A stretch of DNA of 64,000 bases from assembly GCA_964609155.1 (NCBI GenBank), contig CAZSRF010000006.1, forward strand, positions 7,131-71,130. Direction: 5' to 3'. A program made the position numbers and the translations under genes. Every line of letters starts with the position of its first letter. The first letter of the stretch is position 1. Below, one piece after another: positions 40,694 through 50,558 of this stretch. The notes below the pieces were generated by a model that had not been told where the DNA came from, searched no databases, and saw only the letters and a list, made by a program, of their open reading frames with translations. This DNA comes from JAGOUU01 sp964609155 (GTDB lineage Bacteria > Pseudomonadota > Gammaproteobacteria > JAGOUU01).

Positions 40694-42382
40694 CTATTGA
40701 TCAGGTGGTGGGTTCGCATTAGCATCATCAGGTTGGGCTTGATCTTGTCCTTGCTGCTCTGGAGGTGCCTCAGCAGGGGGTTCAGGTGCTGGTGGTTGCG
40801 GTGCTTGTTCGGGAGGTGTTGCTGCCTGTGAAGAATTATTTGCATCTGGAGCAGGTTGAGCTGTTTGCTGTTGATCAGGTGTGGATGCAGGTGCAGGTGT
40901 TGAGGCAGGGGCAGGTGTGGGTGGTGTAACCGATGATTTATCTTGAACTGGTCCTGCAACAGATTTATTCGCCTCTTTAGTGACTCTAATAAGAGCTCCA
41001 TGACCCGATGTTTTGGTAGTATCAAAGCGCCTGTTGGGTTGATTTTTGTCAGTGGAGTTCGATTGAATAAAGGTCACTGGATCATAAATAGACTTTTCTA
41101 ATACGGGTTTATTTCTTACCCCAGAAGGATCATAAAAGCTAAATATATTTCTGTATCTATTTTTTCTAAAGTTTTCACGAAAACTAAGATATTCTTTAGG
41201 CGTATATCGGTGATTATTATAATTATAGTAACTAATAACAGCCGGGTAATTTTGTTTGATTATATAATCAGAGTAACTGATAGAATTTGTTGTGGGACAC
41301 TGTGATACCCAAGTATTATTACTATTGAATATTTTTTTTAAATAATCATAAATTTTTGGATAATTGTTGGAAAGATCAGATCTGGTTTTTGGTCCAGGAT
41401 AGCTAAAGTTTGAATTGAACCAAGCTTGAGTCACAATAGGAAAGAATTCTTCAGGAATATTTTTCATGCTTTGTACAAAAGCACTATCACCAAAGGTGCC
41501 AGCGGAAAGATTACGTTGTATTTCACTTAATAAATCAGATGAGTTTTCAATGGTATGGGCTGCTTGATGATATATTTCTTCAAGTCCTATACCAGGTGGT
41601 GTTATGTTATCTGCAAATTTTGCAGGCTCAGTGTTACACACAAGTTCTTCAGAAATTAAAGTAGTACCAATATCAGAAAAAGAAGCACTTGTTGATGACA
41701 AATCAGGAATTCCCGCATCCTGCAATCCAGGCATATTAGTTGCATTGTCGTTTTTATTTAAAATAACAAATCGTTGTCCATCAAGTTTTTTGAGAATATC
41801 AGGAGCAATAATATTTGTTAACATGTTTTCCAGAGTATTTGTTATGTTATCAAAATTGGCAGCATTAATTTTAGATGAGCCATAGATATTTAAAACAGCA
41901 GGTTCTTGATTAACCCCTAGTGAAAGATTGATATTTTTATAATTCGGATAAGACCGATTTAATGCTTCAGTTAAGCTATTATCAAGAAGATCACTGTTGT
42001 AAGATTTTACCTGCGTGCGATCTGCAGTTAATAATTCAAAGATAGGAAACAATCCACAATTTTTCGGCAGCCACGTAACTTGTTGTGTATTGGAGTTAGG
42101 ATCGAAAATTGCTTCTTGGCAATTAGCAGCACCGGATTCATCAATATTTATAGCTATGCATTTGATATCAATTCCTAGTTGGTAGCAGCCAATTCCAGAA
42201 TTAGCCTTGCCTAATTCTATGGGATCTTCTGTCGTTCTCTTTTGTAATAGATGATATTGCCCGTCTATAAATCGTACTTGGTAGCTACTAGGAAAACTTG
42301 ATACAGAGGAATGTATGGTTGAGAATGGTAAAAAACATGTGATAAATGCAAAGTATGTAAGCAGTGATTTTGTGATTTTCAT
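40694..42382 (-). CDS. Secreted protein of unknown function with degenerate zincin motif and Pro/Ala-rich tail
   Basis: About 562 residues from ATG 42382, chosen because it puts a signal peptide at the very N-terminus (KITKSLLTYFAFITCFLPF). The exported part has several Cys. At residues 268-276 LEEIYHQAAH gives H272-Q-A-A-H276, and 35 residues on there is PEEFFPIVTQAWF. This layout, H-E-x-x-H then a Glu-Phe-Phe helix, is that of lethal-factor-like and other gluzincin toxins, but the catalytic Glu is Gln. The last 100 residues are Pro/Ala/Gln repeats. I cannot assign a family with certainty; a non-catalytic zinc-binding relative is one option. Confidence 0.5.
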   Translation of the reverse strand: MKITKSLLTYFAFITCFLPFSTIHSSVSSFPSSYQVRFIDGQYHLLQKRTTEDPIELGKANSGIGCYQLGIDIKCIAINIDESGAANCQEAIFDPNSNTQQVTWLPKNCGLFPIFELLTADRTQVKSYNSDLLDNSLTEALNRSYPNYKNINLSLGVNQEPAVLNIYGSSKINAANFDNITNTLENMLTNIIAPDILKKLDGQRFVILNKNDNATNMPGLQDAGIPDLSSTSASFSDIGTTLISEELVCNTEPAKFADNITPPGIGLEEIYHQAAHTIENSSDLLSEIQRNLSAGTFGDSAFVQSMKNIPEEFFPIVTQAWFNSNFSYPGPKTRSDLSNNYPKIYDYLKKIFNSNNTWVSQCPTTNSISYSDYIIKQNYPAVISYYNYNNHRYTPKEYLSFRENFRKNRYRNIFSFYDPSGVRNKPVLEKSIYDPVTFIQSNSTDKNQPNRRFDTTKTSGHGALIRVTKEANKSVAGPVQDKSSVTPPTPAPASTPAPASTPDQQQTAQPAPDANNSSQAATPPEQAPQPPAPEPPAEAPPEQQGQDQAQPDDANANPPPDQ

Positions 42383-42483
42383 AATTTTCAGATAAGTGTA
42401 TTTAATATATGTTATAATGTCCACTATATTAAAATTTAATGTACTGACTAAGATTATAGCAGTTTTTAGGATATTTGTATTAT

Positions 42484-43647
42484 ATGAGTTTTGCAGTTCT
42501 TGGCCTTTCGGATAACCTATTGAAAAACCTAGAATCTATTGGTTATAAGATTCCTTCTCCTATTCAATCTAAAGCTATTCCAGTTGTTTTAGGGGGTAAA
42601 GATGTTTTAGCTGCCGCTCAAACAGGCACTGGTAAAACAGCAAGCTTTGTTTTACCTATGGTTGATAGGTTGCTTAAAGGGCCTTATCCTAAGGCAAACC
42701 ATGCACGCAGTCTTATTTTGGTACCTACACGAGAGCTGGCAGCACAAGTTGGAGAAAGTGTAGCTAAATATGCAAAAAATCTGGATTTGAAATACGTGGT
42801 TGTTTTTGGTGGAGTGAAGATAAATCCACAGATGATGAAGTTGCGATCGGGCACAGATATTTTAATTGCAACACCAGGAAGATTATTAGACTTATATCAG
42901 CAAAATGCCGTAAAATTCAATGATCTTGAAATATTGGTTCTTGATGAAGCAGATCGTATGTTAGATATGGGATTTATACATGATATAAGAAAAATTATTC
43001 ATCTTATACCTAAAAAACGTCAAAACCTCATGTTTTCTGCTACTTTTTCACCAGAAATTCGTGAATTAGCTAAAAAAATAGTGCATTGTCCTGAAGAAAT
43101 TTCTGTAAATAAAGAGAATACTACAGCAGTAACAGTGCAACAATTTGTTTATCCTGTAGATAAGCACAGAAAGTCGGAGCTTTTAATTAAGTTAATCAAT
43201 GAACAAAATTTGTCGCAAGTATTAGTATTCAGCAAGACTAAACATGGTGCAAATAAATTAACTAAAAAACTAATCACAGCTGGAATAAATAGCGCAGCTA
43301 TTCATGGCAATAAAAGCCAAGGCGCTCGGACTACAGCGTTAGCAAATTTTAAAAATGGCACAGTGCGAGTCTTAGTTGCAACAGACATTGCATCAAGAGG
43401 TCTTGATATTCATATGTTGCCGCAAGTTATAAATTTTGATTTGCCTAATGTTCCAGAAGATTACGTACATAGAATTGGTAGAACTGGGCGTGCTGGACAA
43501 GATGGCATGGCGTTGTCTTTGGTTTGCCATGAAGAGTTTAAAGAACTACAAGCTTTAGAGAGACTAATTAAACAGGAATTATCAAGAGAATTTGTATCAG
43601 GGTATGAACCATCTAAAGTGTTGCCTAGAACTCGTTTTTTAAAATAA
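42484..43647 (+). CDS. rhlE: DEAD-box RNA helicase (RhlE-like)
   Basis: About 387 residues, a helicase core with nearly no C-terminal tail. Motifs in order: FAVLGLSDNLLKNLESIGYKIPSPIQ (Q motif), AAQTGTGKT (Walker A), VPTRELAAQ, TPGRLLD, VLDEADRMLDMGF (DEAD), FSATF (SAT), VLVATDIASRGLDI and HRIGRTGRAG. It remodels RNA, likely in ribosome assembly or mRNA decay. TTG 42475 is a less likely start. Confidence 0.92.
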   Translation: MSFAVLGLSDNLLKNLESIGYKIPSPIQSKAIPVVLGGKDVLAAAQTGTGKTASFVLPMVDRLLKGPYPKANHARSLILVPTRELAAQVGESVAKYAKNLDLKYVVVFGGVKINPQMMKLRSGTDILIATPGRLLDLYQQNAVKFNDLEILVLDEADRMLDMGFIHDIRKIIHLIPKKRQNLMFSATFSPEIRELAKKIVHCPEEISVNKENTTAVTVQQFVYPVDKHRKSELLIKLINEQNLSQVLVFSKTKHGANKLTKKLITAGINSAAIHGNKSQGARTTALANFKNGTVRVLVATDIASRGLDIHMLPQVINFDLPNVPEDYVHRIGRTGRAGQDGMALSLVCHEEFKELQALERLIKQELSREFVSGYEPSKVLPRTRFLK

Positions 43648-43659
43648 TAATTAAGTATG

Positions 43660-45321
43660 CTATTTAATTCGTAAAGTTACTCTACTATGTTTTTCTTCTT
43701 TACTTTCTTCTTCCTCTTTAGCATGTCGAATGATATCTATAGAGCGTAGGGCAATGTAGCAGTTTTTTCCATCTTTATACATAAGTCTATATGTGGGGCT
43801 ATGTAAACGAAAGTCGCTTAGCCATCGTGTTCTGAATTCATTGTAAGATCTTATAAGTAATGTATTCGCATTTTTGCTTTTTAGTTGCAGGATTAACGGC
43901 TCGATGTCTTTACTTGAATTATAGGTATCACTAGTAATTAAATATTCAATCATTTGAATATATCTTGTAGATTGAGAATAGCGTAACAATTGAGGTGGTG
44001 GTATGAAAATATTGGTACCTAGAAACTCTTGTATATTTAAATCAAATTTATTAAGTAATGCAGCCTTATTTTTTAACAATTCTTTAATCATTAATAAAGT
44101 GAATGTACCACATGAAAATGGATCAGCTTGTATACGCGTCTCTTGCGAATAATATGCTGCAGAGCAGATGGGTCTACCTTGCAAGGCTTCTATTCGAGCA
44201 ACAAGCAATGATGCTTCAGGGTAATAGATTGGGGAGATGATTTCTTTGTCTGTTATAATAAAAGCTTCAATATGTGTATAACCGTACGCTCTATAGTAAG
44301 AAAAAACATAAGCGGTTGGTTTAGGGATCTCAGGATTAGATTGGATATTCAATATTTCATGTGCTATAAAATTAGGATCTCGAAGTTTACTGTATAGGTC
44401 TTGATCTTGATCAAAATGGGCAATTAAAATTGGATGCATTTGGTCAAACATTTCATTTATAATGTATTTAGGCAAAGATAACAAATATCCAGATACTTCA
44501 GCTTCAGAAGGGGCAGCCATATTGACAAGTCCTTTGAACGGTTCAATGACTATAGATGGAAACATACCATCGAATTCTAAACATTGCTCAACCTGTAGCT
44601 TTGCTTCATCAAAGTTTTCTGTAAAATAGTCTGACAAATACTTTAACTTAAAATCAAAAAGTGCATTTTCAAAAAAATCTTGAAATCCTTGTATATTGAT
44701 CCTCTTATCATCCTCGCTGTGTTCTGGGCGTAATAAGAATTCATGTAGTATTGATTGTTGATATATTAGGTTAATATAACTAGACGATGTTTCTTTAAAG
44801 CATTCTAATAATTTATAAGGTTTAAATCTTTTTAGTGTATCTACGTCATCAATGTAGTTTAAACAGCTATTTTTATATTTTTGTATATATTGCTTCAAGA
44901 GTCTAATACTTTGGATGTATGATATTCCAAATTTAGAACCCAATTTCATATTTCTTAGTAATTCAGTATCGCTAAACCCATTGAGATAAATACTAATGCC
45001 ATGCTTTTTTTCATAATATTGGATCGCATTCCGCAATTCTTCGATGGATATTTGTTCTGGTTCATTACCGTCACTAAGAAGATAAGATAGTTTTTTTGAG
45101 CTTAGTTTATCAATTTGTGATAAAACAGTGTCTTCAATTAAGACAGCAGTTCTTAACATTGTTCTCATAGTCTCTGCTTGGGTTATTGATAGCTTACCTG
45201 CTGCGCGATAAGTGGTAATACCTCTGTCTACAGCATCACTTATTACGTGATATTCTGGTCTTATACTTACGCCATCGTCACTCTCTGTAGTTAAGTCAAA
45301 ATCACTATCTATTGTACTCAT
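43660..45321 (-). CDS. CE-clan cysteine protease/acetyltransferase-like effector candidate
   Basis: 553 residues with no signal peptide. Residues 1-330 are helical and unrecognised. In the C-terminal half GYTHIEAFIIT (H350), E369 nineteen residues later, Q398 and SCGTF (C404) form the order His-acid-Gln-Cys. It is followed by a Leu-rich helix, as in CE-clan enzymes (Ulp1/SENP, SseL, ChlaDub, YopJ). The His-to-Glu spacing of 19 equals that of YopJ. Enzymes of this clan cut ubiquitin or ubiquitin-like proteins, or acetylate kinases, in the host. Which activity applies cannot be told. Gene order puts it next to an RNA helicase and tag, in the same block as the OTU-type gene. Confidence 0.62.
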   Translation of the reverse strand: MSTIDSDFDLTTESDDGVSIRPEYHVISDAVDRGITTYRAAGKLSITQAETMRTMLRTAVLIEDTVLSQIDKLSSKKLSYLLSDGNEPEQISIEELRNAIQYYEKKHGISIYLNGFSDTELLRNMKLGSKFGISYIQSIRLLKQYIQKYKNSCLNYIDDVDTLKRFKPYKLLECFKETSSSYINLIYQQSILHEFLLRPEHSEDDKRINIQGFQDFFENALFDFKLKYLSDYFTENFDEAKLQVEQCLEFDGMFPSIVIEPFKGLVNMAAPSEAEVSGYLLSLPKYIINEMFDQMHPILIAHFDQDQDLYSKLRDPNFIAHEILNIQSNPEIPKPTAYVFSYYRAYGYTHIEAFIITDKEIISPIYYPEASLLVARIEALQGRPICSAAYYSQETRIQADPFSCGTFTLLMIKELLKNKAALLNKFDLNIQEFLGTNIFIPPPQLLRYSQSTRYIQMIEYLITSDTYNSSKDIEPLILQLKSKNANTLLIRSYNEFRTRWLSDFRLHSPTYRLMYKDGKNCYIALRSIDIIRHAKEEEESKEEKHSRVTLRIK

Positions 45322-45454
45322 ATGCTGCTCAGATGTTAGCTAGATTGGTAATTTAACACAGTAGCATGTTTTATGTCTTTTGACCACAATTTAATTACTA
45401 TAACACTAGAATTAATGTATACTTTGATATATACAATGAAGTAGCAAATAGCTA

Positions 45455-46042
45455 ATGGTAAACAAACATAAAAATAAAACCCGCTGCGCATGGGTCAATA
45501 GCGATCCTTTATATATTAACTATCATGATAATGAATGGGGGTTACCTATTTATGACGATAGATTATTATTTGAATTTTTAATACTAGAGGGAGCACAAGC
45601 GGGCTTAAGCTGGATTACAATTTTAAAAAAAAGAGATAATTATCGTCAATCTTTTGATAATTTTAATGCAAAAAAGATTGCAAAATACGATCAAAATAAA
45701 TGTAATGAATTGATGAATAATACAGGCATTGTACGTAATAAATTAAAAATCAATGCAGCTATTTTAAATGCACAAGCTTATTTGTCTGTTCAAAAAGAAT
45801 GGGGTAGTTTTTCTAAATATATCTGGCATTTTGTAGACGGCAAACCAATAATGAATCATTGGAAAACTGTTCAATCTTTACCAACTTCTAGTAAAATTTC
45901 TGATGCTTTATCAAAAGATTTAAAAAAACGTGGTTTTAAGTTTGTAGGCACGACAATTTGTTATGCTTTTATGCAGGCAGTAGGAATGGTCAATGATCAT
46001 ACAATAGATTGCTTTTGCTATGGTAACAAGGTGGTATGCTAG
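45455..46042 (+). CDS. tag: DNA-3-methyladenine glycosylase I
   Basis: 195 residues. RCAWVNSDPLYINYHDNEWGLP, FEFLILEGAQAGLSWITIL and the C-terminal F-K-F-V-G-T-T-I-C-Y-A-F-M-Q-A-V-G-M-V-N-D-H, with the zinc-site Cys and His residues (C-x-H-x-C arrangement with CFCY), are Tag signatures. It removes 3-methyladenine from alkylated DNA. Confidence 0.95.
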   Translation: MVNKHKNKTRCAWVNSDPLYINYHDNEWGLPIYDDRLLFEFLILEGAQAGLSWITILKKRDNYRQSFDNFNAKKIAKYDQNKCNELMNNTGIVRNKLKINAAILNAQAYLSVQKEWGSFSKYIWHFVDGKPIMNHWKTVQSLPTSSKISDALSKDLKKRGFKFVGTTICYAFMQAVGMVNDHTIDCFCYGNKVVC

Positions 46043-46147
46043 ATATGTTTAACTTATTGTAGAGCAGCTATGAATAACATGTATTAGCGTTTACCCAATT
46101 GCGTCAACGCTTACTTAAAATTTCTAGCATGATTTTGTTAATTTTAA

Positions 46148-46639
46148 TTAATATACAACTGTTACTACCACAGAATCAGTGTAAGAATTTGCGCTAACGA
46201 CTTGCGCTGCTGGAATGCGACCGTAGACTGTATAACCTCTTGTCTGTGACAGTAAAAGTGCTGTATACGAATCTGATATAGTACTAGTGCTGCCTGTTCC
46301 ATCTCCCCAAATGGTGATTCTAGCTGAAGTTGTATACAGATTATAATTTAAATTCATGCCACTTAATCCTGACATATATCTAGAAGAGTAGTTGCCGCTG
46401 CCGCCTGTACCAAGTTGTATGCTGTAAGATGCAGAAAAGATAACTAATGCACTACAAGTAACATTTACCGTACCTGTACTATCTGTGTCTGTGCTGCTAA
46501 TTGGATTATATGAGCCAAAAACAACAGGCAATGTACTTACGCTGCAGCTGCAACCAAGGCCTGCGCAAGAGGCATAAGAAAATTTATACCAGAACAATAC
46601 GATGACAAAGATGGTCATGATAAAATATTTATTATTCAT
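46148..46639 (-). CDS. Spore coat protein U domain pilus subunit, probable tip component
   Basis: 163 residues: signal peptide (1-23), then an SCPU domain with donor-strand style beta motifs and C-terminal TDSVVVTVVY. The N-terminus of the mature protein is Cys-rich (CAGLGCSCS). It is encoded last in the operon, after the usher, like the CsuE tip subunit of archaic chaperone-usher pili, but only one SCPU domain is present. Its ATG overlaps the usher stop by four bases. Confidence 0.82.
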   Translation of the reverse strand: MNNKYFIMTIFVIVLFWYKFSYASCAGLGCSCSVSTLPVVFGSYNPISSTDTDSTGTVNVTCSALVIFSASYSIQLGTGGSGNYSSRYMSGLSGMNLNYNLYTTSARITIWGDGTGSTSTISDSYTALLLSQTRGYTVYGRIPAAQVVSANSYTDSVVVTVVY

Positions 46640-49026
46640 AGGCAGGTTACCTTTCCTAAGCTATAAATTACTTCCATTGACGATGGCTTGGACATTTTAA
46701 ATCTGCATGGGCCATTTGGTCTAAAAGCGGTACCTTCTATAAGATTTGTTTGACCAATATCATCTATATAAATTAAACCATCATAACCAACAGAAAGATC
46801 ACGAACTCCTGAGCTAGATGAGATTGTAACTTTAGTGCCGGTACTAATATAATTGCCATCTGAAGAGATTAAAGTTAGCATAAGCGCCTGAGCTTTTCTT
46901 ATGGGAAATTTGACTAATATTCCACTACGGTAATAAGGTGTAACTTCTTGATTTGTTGATTCAATAATAGTGCTCAATGGTAAGTCTTTTGCATTAATAC
47001 TGATATTGTTAGATTGGTAAGGTAATATATTGGGAATTAATACACTACCAGAATTATTTGTAATACCTGTAAATTGATTACGATAAAAAACGGGTATTTC
47101 TTTTAATTCTGGAATTTTGACTAGGGCAAAACTATCTATGATTGGGCGTGAAAAAAATATATTTTCTGCAAAGTATAGCATACTACCACGAGCATCAAGT
47201 TCAAGATTGTTTCGATTGCTAATTCTGGAAGCTTTTGCAGCGAATGTGCCAACATCGGTTTGCATGGAATATTCTCCTTGCATGTTGTAAGAGTTTTTTA
47301 TTTTTGCTGCATATAAACTATACCAATCTCCAACACCTATTGGTATATTTTTACTCAATTGTACTATTTCTTGATTACTATGATTTGATGGTTGATAACT
47401 AGTATTGGTTGTTATAAAGTGTGTATTACGAAAAACATACGACAAAGTGGCCATAATTTGATTACCACGATGGTTATAAAGATTAGTAACAACACTTAAA
47501 TTAAAATAAATGTTTTTTAAAAAATTACGGTTATAAGATGTGGTTATTATTTGTGAATCTGGAATCTGTATTATTGTGGGCTCTATTGATAGTGGATCTC
47601 GATTTTTTGTTAATGTATAACTAGCAGATATAGTTCCAGCATTATCAAAACTCTTGCCAATGTGTGCTTGGATAATTGCACGAGGAGACAATTGCTTTGG
47701 CAAAAGCCCAATTCGTCGAAAGTCAGCACTACTAATAATGGCTTGTATTCCATGGCTAAAATATAGAGACTCTCGGTTAAAACCAATAGCTCCAAGGACG
47801 CCAGTTTTAGCATGATGAAGACTACCTGCAACTGATGAGGATAAAATACCATAATGATTTAATAGATACCTTCCTGTAAAACCTAGAGTTTGTTGTTGAG
47901 GTAACAACTCGGCGTGCCATCCTGCAGTTAATGTATCACTTATGCCCCGACTGTAAGTCCCTGAAGCAATAAAATTACTGTAGTCGTTACTTTGTAATCC
48001 AAAATTTTCGCGGGCAACTCCAGTTTCATATGAAAAAGCAGATAATCCAGATTTAAGCAATGGTTGGCTGGTATAGTATGGGACAACGATGACTTGTTGA
48101 CGACCTAAAAGGTCCTGTGTAATAACAGAAACATCACCAGAGCCTGTGACTACAGGAATATTATTGATTATAAAAGGCCCAGGTTTGACAGTTACATTAT
48201 CCATTAATACATTGTTAACAAAAACACTAACTGTGGAAGGTAGTACTGCTACATTCTTAATGTTGGGCTGTGGAAATGTTATCAAATTAGGCTGTGTATT
48301 AAAATTAGTGGCATATTGTGCGCCTATAAATCGAACTGCACCGCTCCAGTATGTAGCACTTGTTATAGCGTCCCCCAAGCGCCAGCGGGCGATATTTTCT
48401 GGTTGATCTTGAGTCCAAGATGTTTCCAAGCGAATACTTTTAGGGCGTGTGCTCAAATTTTTAAACAATAAAGTATTAACACCAACACCATAACGATTAA
48501 AAAAAACCAATTCTGTAAAAGTGGAATAATTAATTGTTTTTGTTAAGCTATTATGTTGCACTGCAGCATCATAATTTAAATATAGACCTGGTAAAGTGGG
48601 TCGTATTGCGGATAGTTGCTTCTTTTTATCATCTATAATTGTTGTTGACAAGTGATTTGCTGCAAGGTTCACATCTAGATTCAAGGATTGTTTATCTAAA
48701 GTGTATTTGAGATCTTTGAAAGATCCCAATTGAAAATATTTTTCATTATTTATTATAAGAAAACTTTGTTCACTAGTAAGAGATCCTTGACCCCATGATA
48801 CTAAATCTTTATCTGAAATCCATAATTGCTGTTGTTTGTCTAGGTAAGCAGTAGTTATGTCAGGTATTTTTACACCGTTGATTTTAACTGATAATAATAA
48901 AATTTCTAAATTATCTATCTTGTCTGTTGGGTTGGCTAAACAATGACTAAATACTATCAATGATAATAGTATAAAATAATATAGTTTTTTAATTGTTTTG
49001 TTGGATTGCAAATTTGGATAATACAT
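46636..49026 (-). CDS. Outer-membrane usher of archaic chaperone-usher pilus
   Basis: 796 residues. A signal peptide near residues 12-31, an N-terminal domain with KINGVKIPDITTAYLD, a long beta-barrel region (ISSAD, QDLLGRQQVIVVPYYTSQPLLKSGLSAFSYETG), a plug-like part and C-terminal domains ending in CRFKMS. The match is to FimD/CsuD-type ushers, which pull subunits from the chaperone and thread the fibre outside. It overlaps the chaperone gene by 38 bases. Confidence 0.9.
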   Translation of the reverse strand: MYYPNLQSNKTIKKLYYFILLSLIVFSHCLANPTDKIDNLEILLLSVKINGVKIPDITTAYLDKQQQLWISDKDLVSWGQGSLTSEQSFLIINNEKYFQLGSFKDLKYTLDKQSLNLDVNLAANHLSTTIIDDKKKQLSAIRPTLPGLYLNYDAAVQHNSLTKTINYSTFTELVFFNRYGVGVNTLLFKNLSTRPKSIRLETSWTQDQPENIARWRLGDAITSATYWSGAVRFIGAQYATNFNTQPNLITFPQPNIKNVAVLPSTVSVFVNNVLMDNVTVKPGPFIINNIPVVTGSGDVSVITQDLLGRQQVIVVPYYTSQPLLKSGLSAFSYETGVARENFGLQSNDYSNFIASGTYSRGISDTLTAGWHAELLPQQQTLGFTGRYLLNHYGILSSSVAGSLHHAKTGVLGAIGFNRESLYFSHGIQAIISSADFRRIGLLPKQLSPRAIIQAHIGKSFDNAGTISASYTLTKNRDPLSIEPTIIQIPDSQIITTSYNRNFLKNIYFNLSVVTNLYNHRGNQIMATLSYVFRNTHFITTNTSYQPSNHSNQEIVQLSKNIPIGVGDWYSLYAAKIKNSYNMQGEYSMQTDVGTFAAKASRISNRNNLELDARGSMLYFAENIFFSRPIIDSFALVKIPELKEIPVFYRNQFTGITNNSGSVLIPNILPYQSNNISINAKDLPLSTIIESTNQEVTPYYRSGILVKFPIRKAQALMLTLISSDGNYISTGTKVTISSSSGVRDLSVGYDGLIYIDDIGQTNLIEGTAFRPNGPCRFKMSKPSSMEVIYSLGKVTCL

Positions 49027-49702
49027 CAGAATTCTTTACTAGAACATATAATGGTTTTTTTGTTTTTTCTAGAGTAATATCCCAATAATGTAATTGGTCA
49101 GGTAAAATATAATTAAATACTTTTTGCTCAGGCATAAGTGTATTTTCGTCACTATTTACAATCTGTAATTGATTAACCAAAATAGTGCGGTTTCCTGTAT
49201 TATGAGCATTTAATCGTAATTGATTGTCCTTTGTCCATGATGCAGTCCAATTCATGTTTAAATTAGGCTTATCGTTAGGTACAATAAATAAAGGTAGAGA
49301 AATCTTTAACATAATCGTTAATAAGCTTTTCTGAGTCTGTACGTCTGTTTTCTGTTCGCTAGGTACTTCACGTAAAAATAGCCTATAGGCTTTCTCTTTG
49401 GAGAAAGATTGATTCAATGGAGCCGCGCGCACAATTTGTGTTTGTTGTGGTAATATTGTAAAAAGTAAAGGAGTTACTAATAGATCAGTAGTGTCATTAT
49501 AGATTTCTTCTTGTTTATCTTGCTGCCAGCGCATAGCTTGTAATTGAACTGTAGTTGTAGAGTCTCCAGTATTCTTTACTTCTAGAACTGCAATCGGATC
49601 TTCTTTTGATACTATCAATTTCGTTGGATAAACAGCAATTGATGTAGCTTGCACCGTATTAATTATAGATGCAAAAAATATGACATGAAAAACAATTTTC
49701 AT
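48989..49702 (-). CDS. Periplasmic pilus chaperone
   Basis: 237 residues with a signal peptide (1-19). Two Ig-like domains are suggested by LIVSKEDPIAVLEVKNTGDS near the N-terminus, followed by an R-A-A-P element and YRLFLREVPS, where the conserved Arg of PapD-type chaperones would sit. It holds unfolded subunits before handover to the usher. Length and operon position match CsuC. Confidence 0.88.
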   Translation of the reverse strand: MKIVFHVIFFASIINTVQATSIAVYPTKLIVSKEDPIAVLEVKNTGDSTTTVQLQAMRWQQDKQEEIYNDTTDLLVTPLLFTILPQQTQIVRAAPLNQSFSKEKAYRLFLREVPSEQKTDVQTQKSLLTIMLKISLPLFIVPNDKPNLNMNWTASWTKDNQLRLNAHNTGNRTILVNQLQIVNSDENTLMPEQKVFNYILPDQLHYWDITLEKTKKPLYVLVKNSDVLSKFAIQQNN

Positions 49703-49897
49703 TGTAATCTTACAATTCTGCTATTAAGTTAAATTTTGTAAATTTAAATATAAAAATTAGTAAGATCAACAAGCAATAACGCTGAAAGCATGTAAATATT
49801 TCTTTATTATTTCAGTATAATAATCTTGACTAATATCTATTAATTTAGTCTATCAGAAAAAATATATGAGCCACAATGTATTTCTTCACAATAAAAA

Positions 49898-50389
49898 TTA
49901 ATAAGTTACAGTAACTGTTACAGTATCTGTGTATGCTAAAGCCGCCACAGCTTGGCTAGCAGGGATCTCCCCATAAGCGGTTAGTGTCTGAAGGAGTCCA
50001 GTGCCAGTGCCTGTTACCGTGTTGGTGCCAATAGTATTACCCCAGACAGTGGAGTGTCCGCTATCTTGATAAATACTATAATTCAAAGTTGAAGCTCCAT
50101 TAGTCATTTTGCGAGTTGCTACCGTGGCACCAGTGCCTGTTCCTGCATCTAGTCCAACATTATAGGCTGTGCTTAATGTGCACGTGACAAAAATTGATGC
50201 GGTTGCGTCTGTTGGACTGGAGTTAAGAGTAGAATATGTTCCAAAAGCCAATGTACCTGAGGAAACACTGCAAGCGCTAATAACTGTAGCAGAGACCAGA
50301 AGCGAGGCTGTGGTAGTAGACCCATAGATTGCATTAATATTACTTATCAATAAACCTAGAATCAAAAACAATGAGACTCTTGTTTTCAT
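49898..50389 (-). CDS. Major pilin-like SCPU subunit, copy 2
   Basis: 163 residues: signal peptide (1-23), mature part starting STTTASLLVSATVISACSV with one early Cys, and Thr/Gly-rich strands ending TVTVTVTY. About 18 residues differ from the neighbouring copy, roughly 89% identity. It lies second in the operon and probably builds the shaft. Two near-identical copies suggest recent duplication. Confidence 0.88.
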   Translation of the reverse strand: MKTRVSLFLILGLLISNINAIYGSTTTASLLVSATVISACSVSSGTLAFGTYSTLNSSPTDATASIFVTCTLSTAYNVGLDAGTGTGATVATRKMTNGASTLNYSIYQDSGHSTVWGNTIGTNTVTGTGTGLLQTLTAYGEIPASQAVAALAYTDTVTVTVTY

Positions 50390-50558
50390 TTTATGATCAA
50401 AGACATCTATTTTGATTAACTTAATAATAAGATATGAATGTTAATCTGTCTATGTAACTTAATGTAAATATCTAAAAATGTAATAATGCATGCAGTGCAA
50501 TATTTTGTCTATAAATATTGGTTTTGCGTAGGCTAAATATATTTTATTATAATTTAAA

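Noticed and set aside
40657..41025. Pro/His/Leu-rich frame overlapping the tail of the secreted protein
   Set aside because: It is a shadow of the Pro/Ala-rich low-complexity coding sequence in the next frame.
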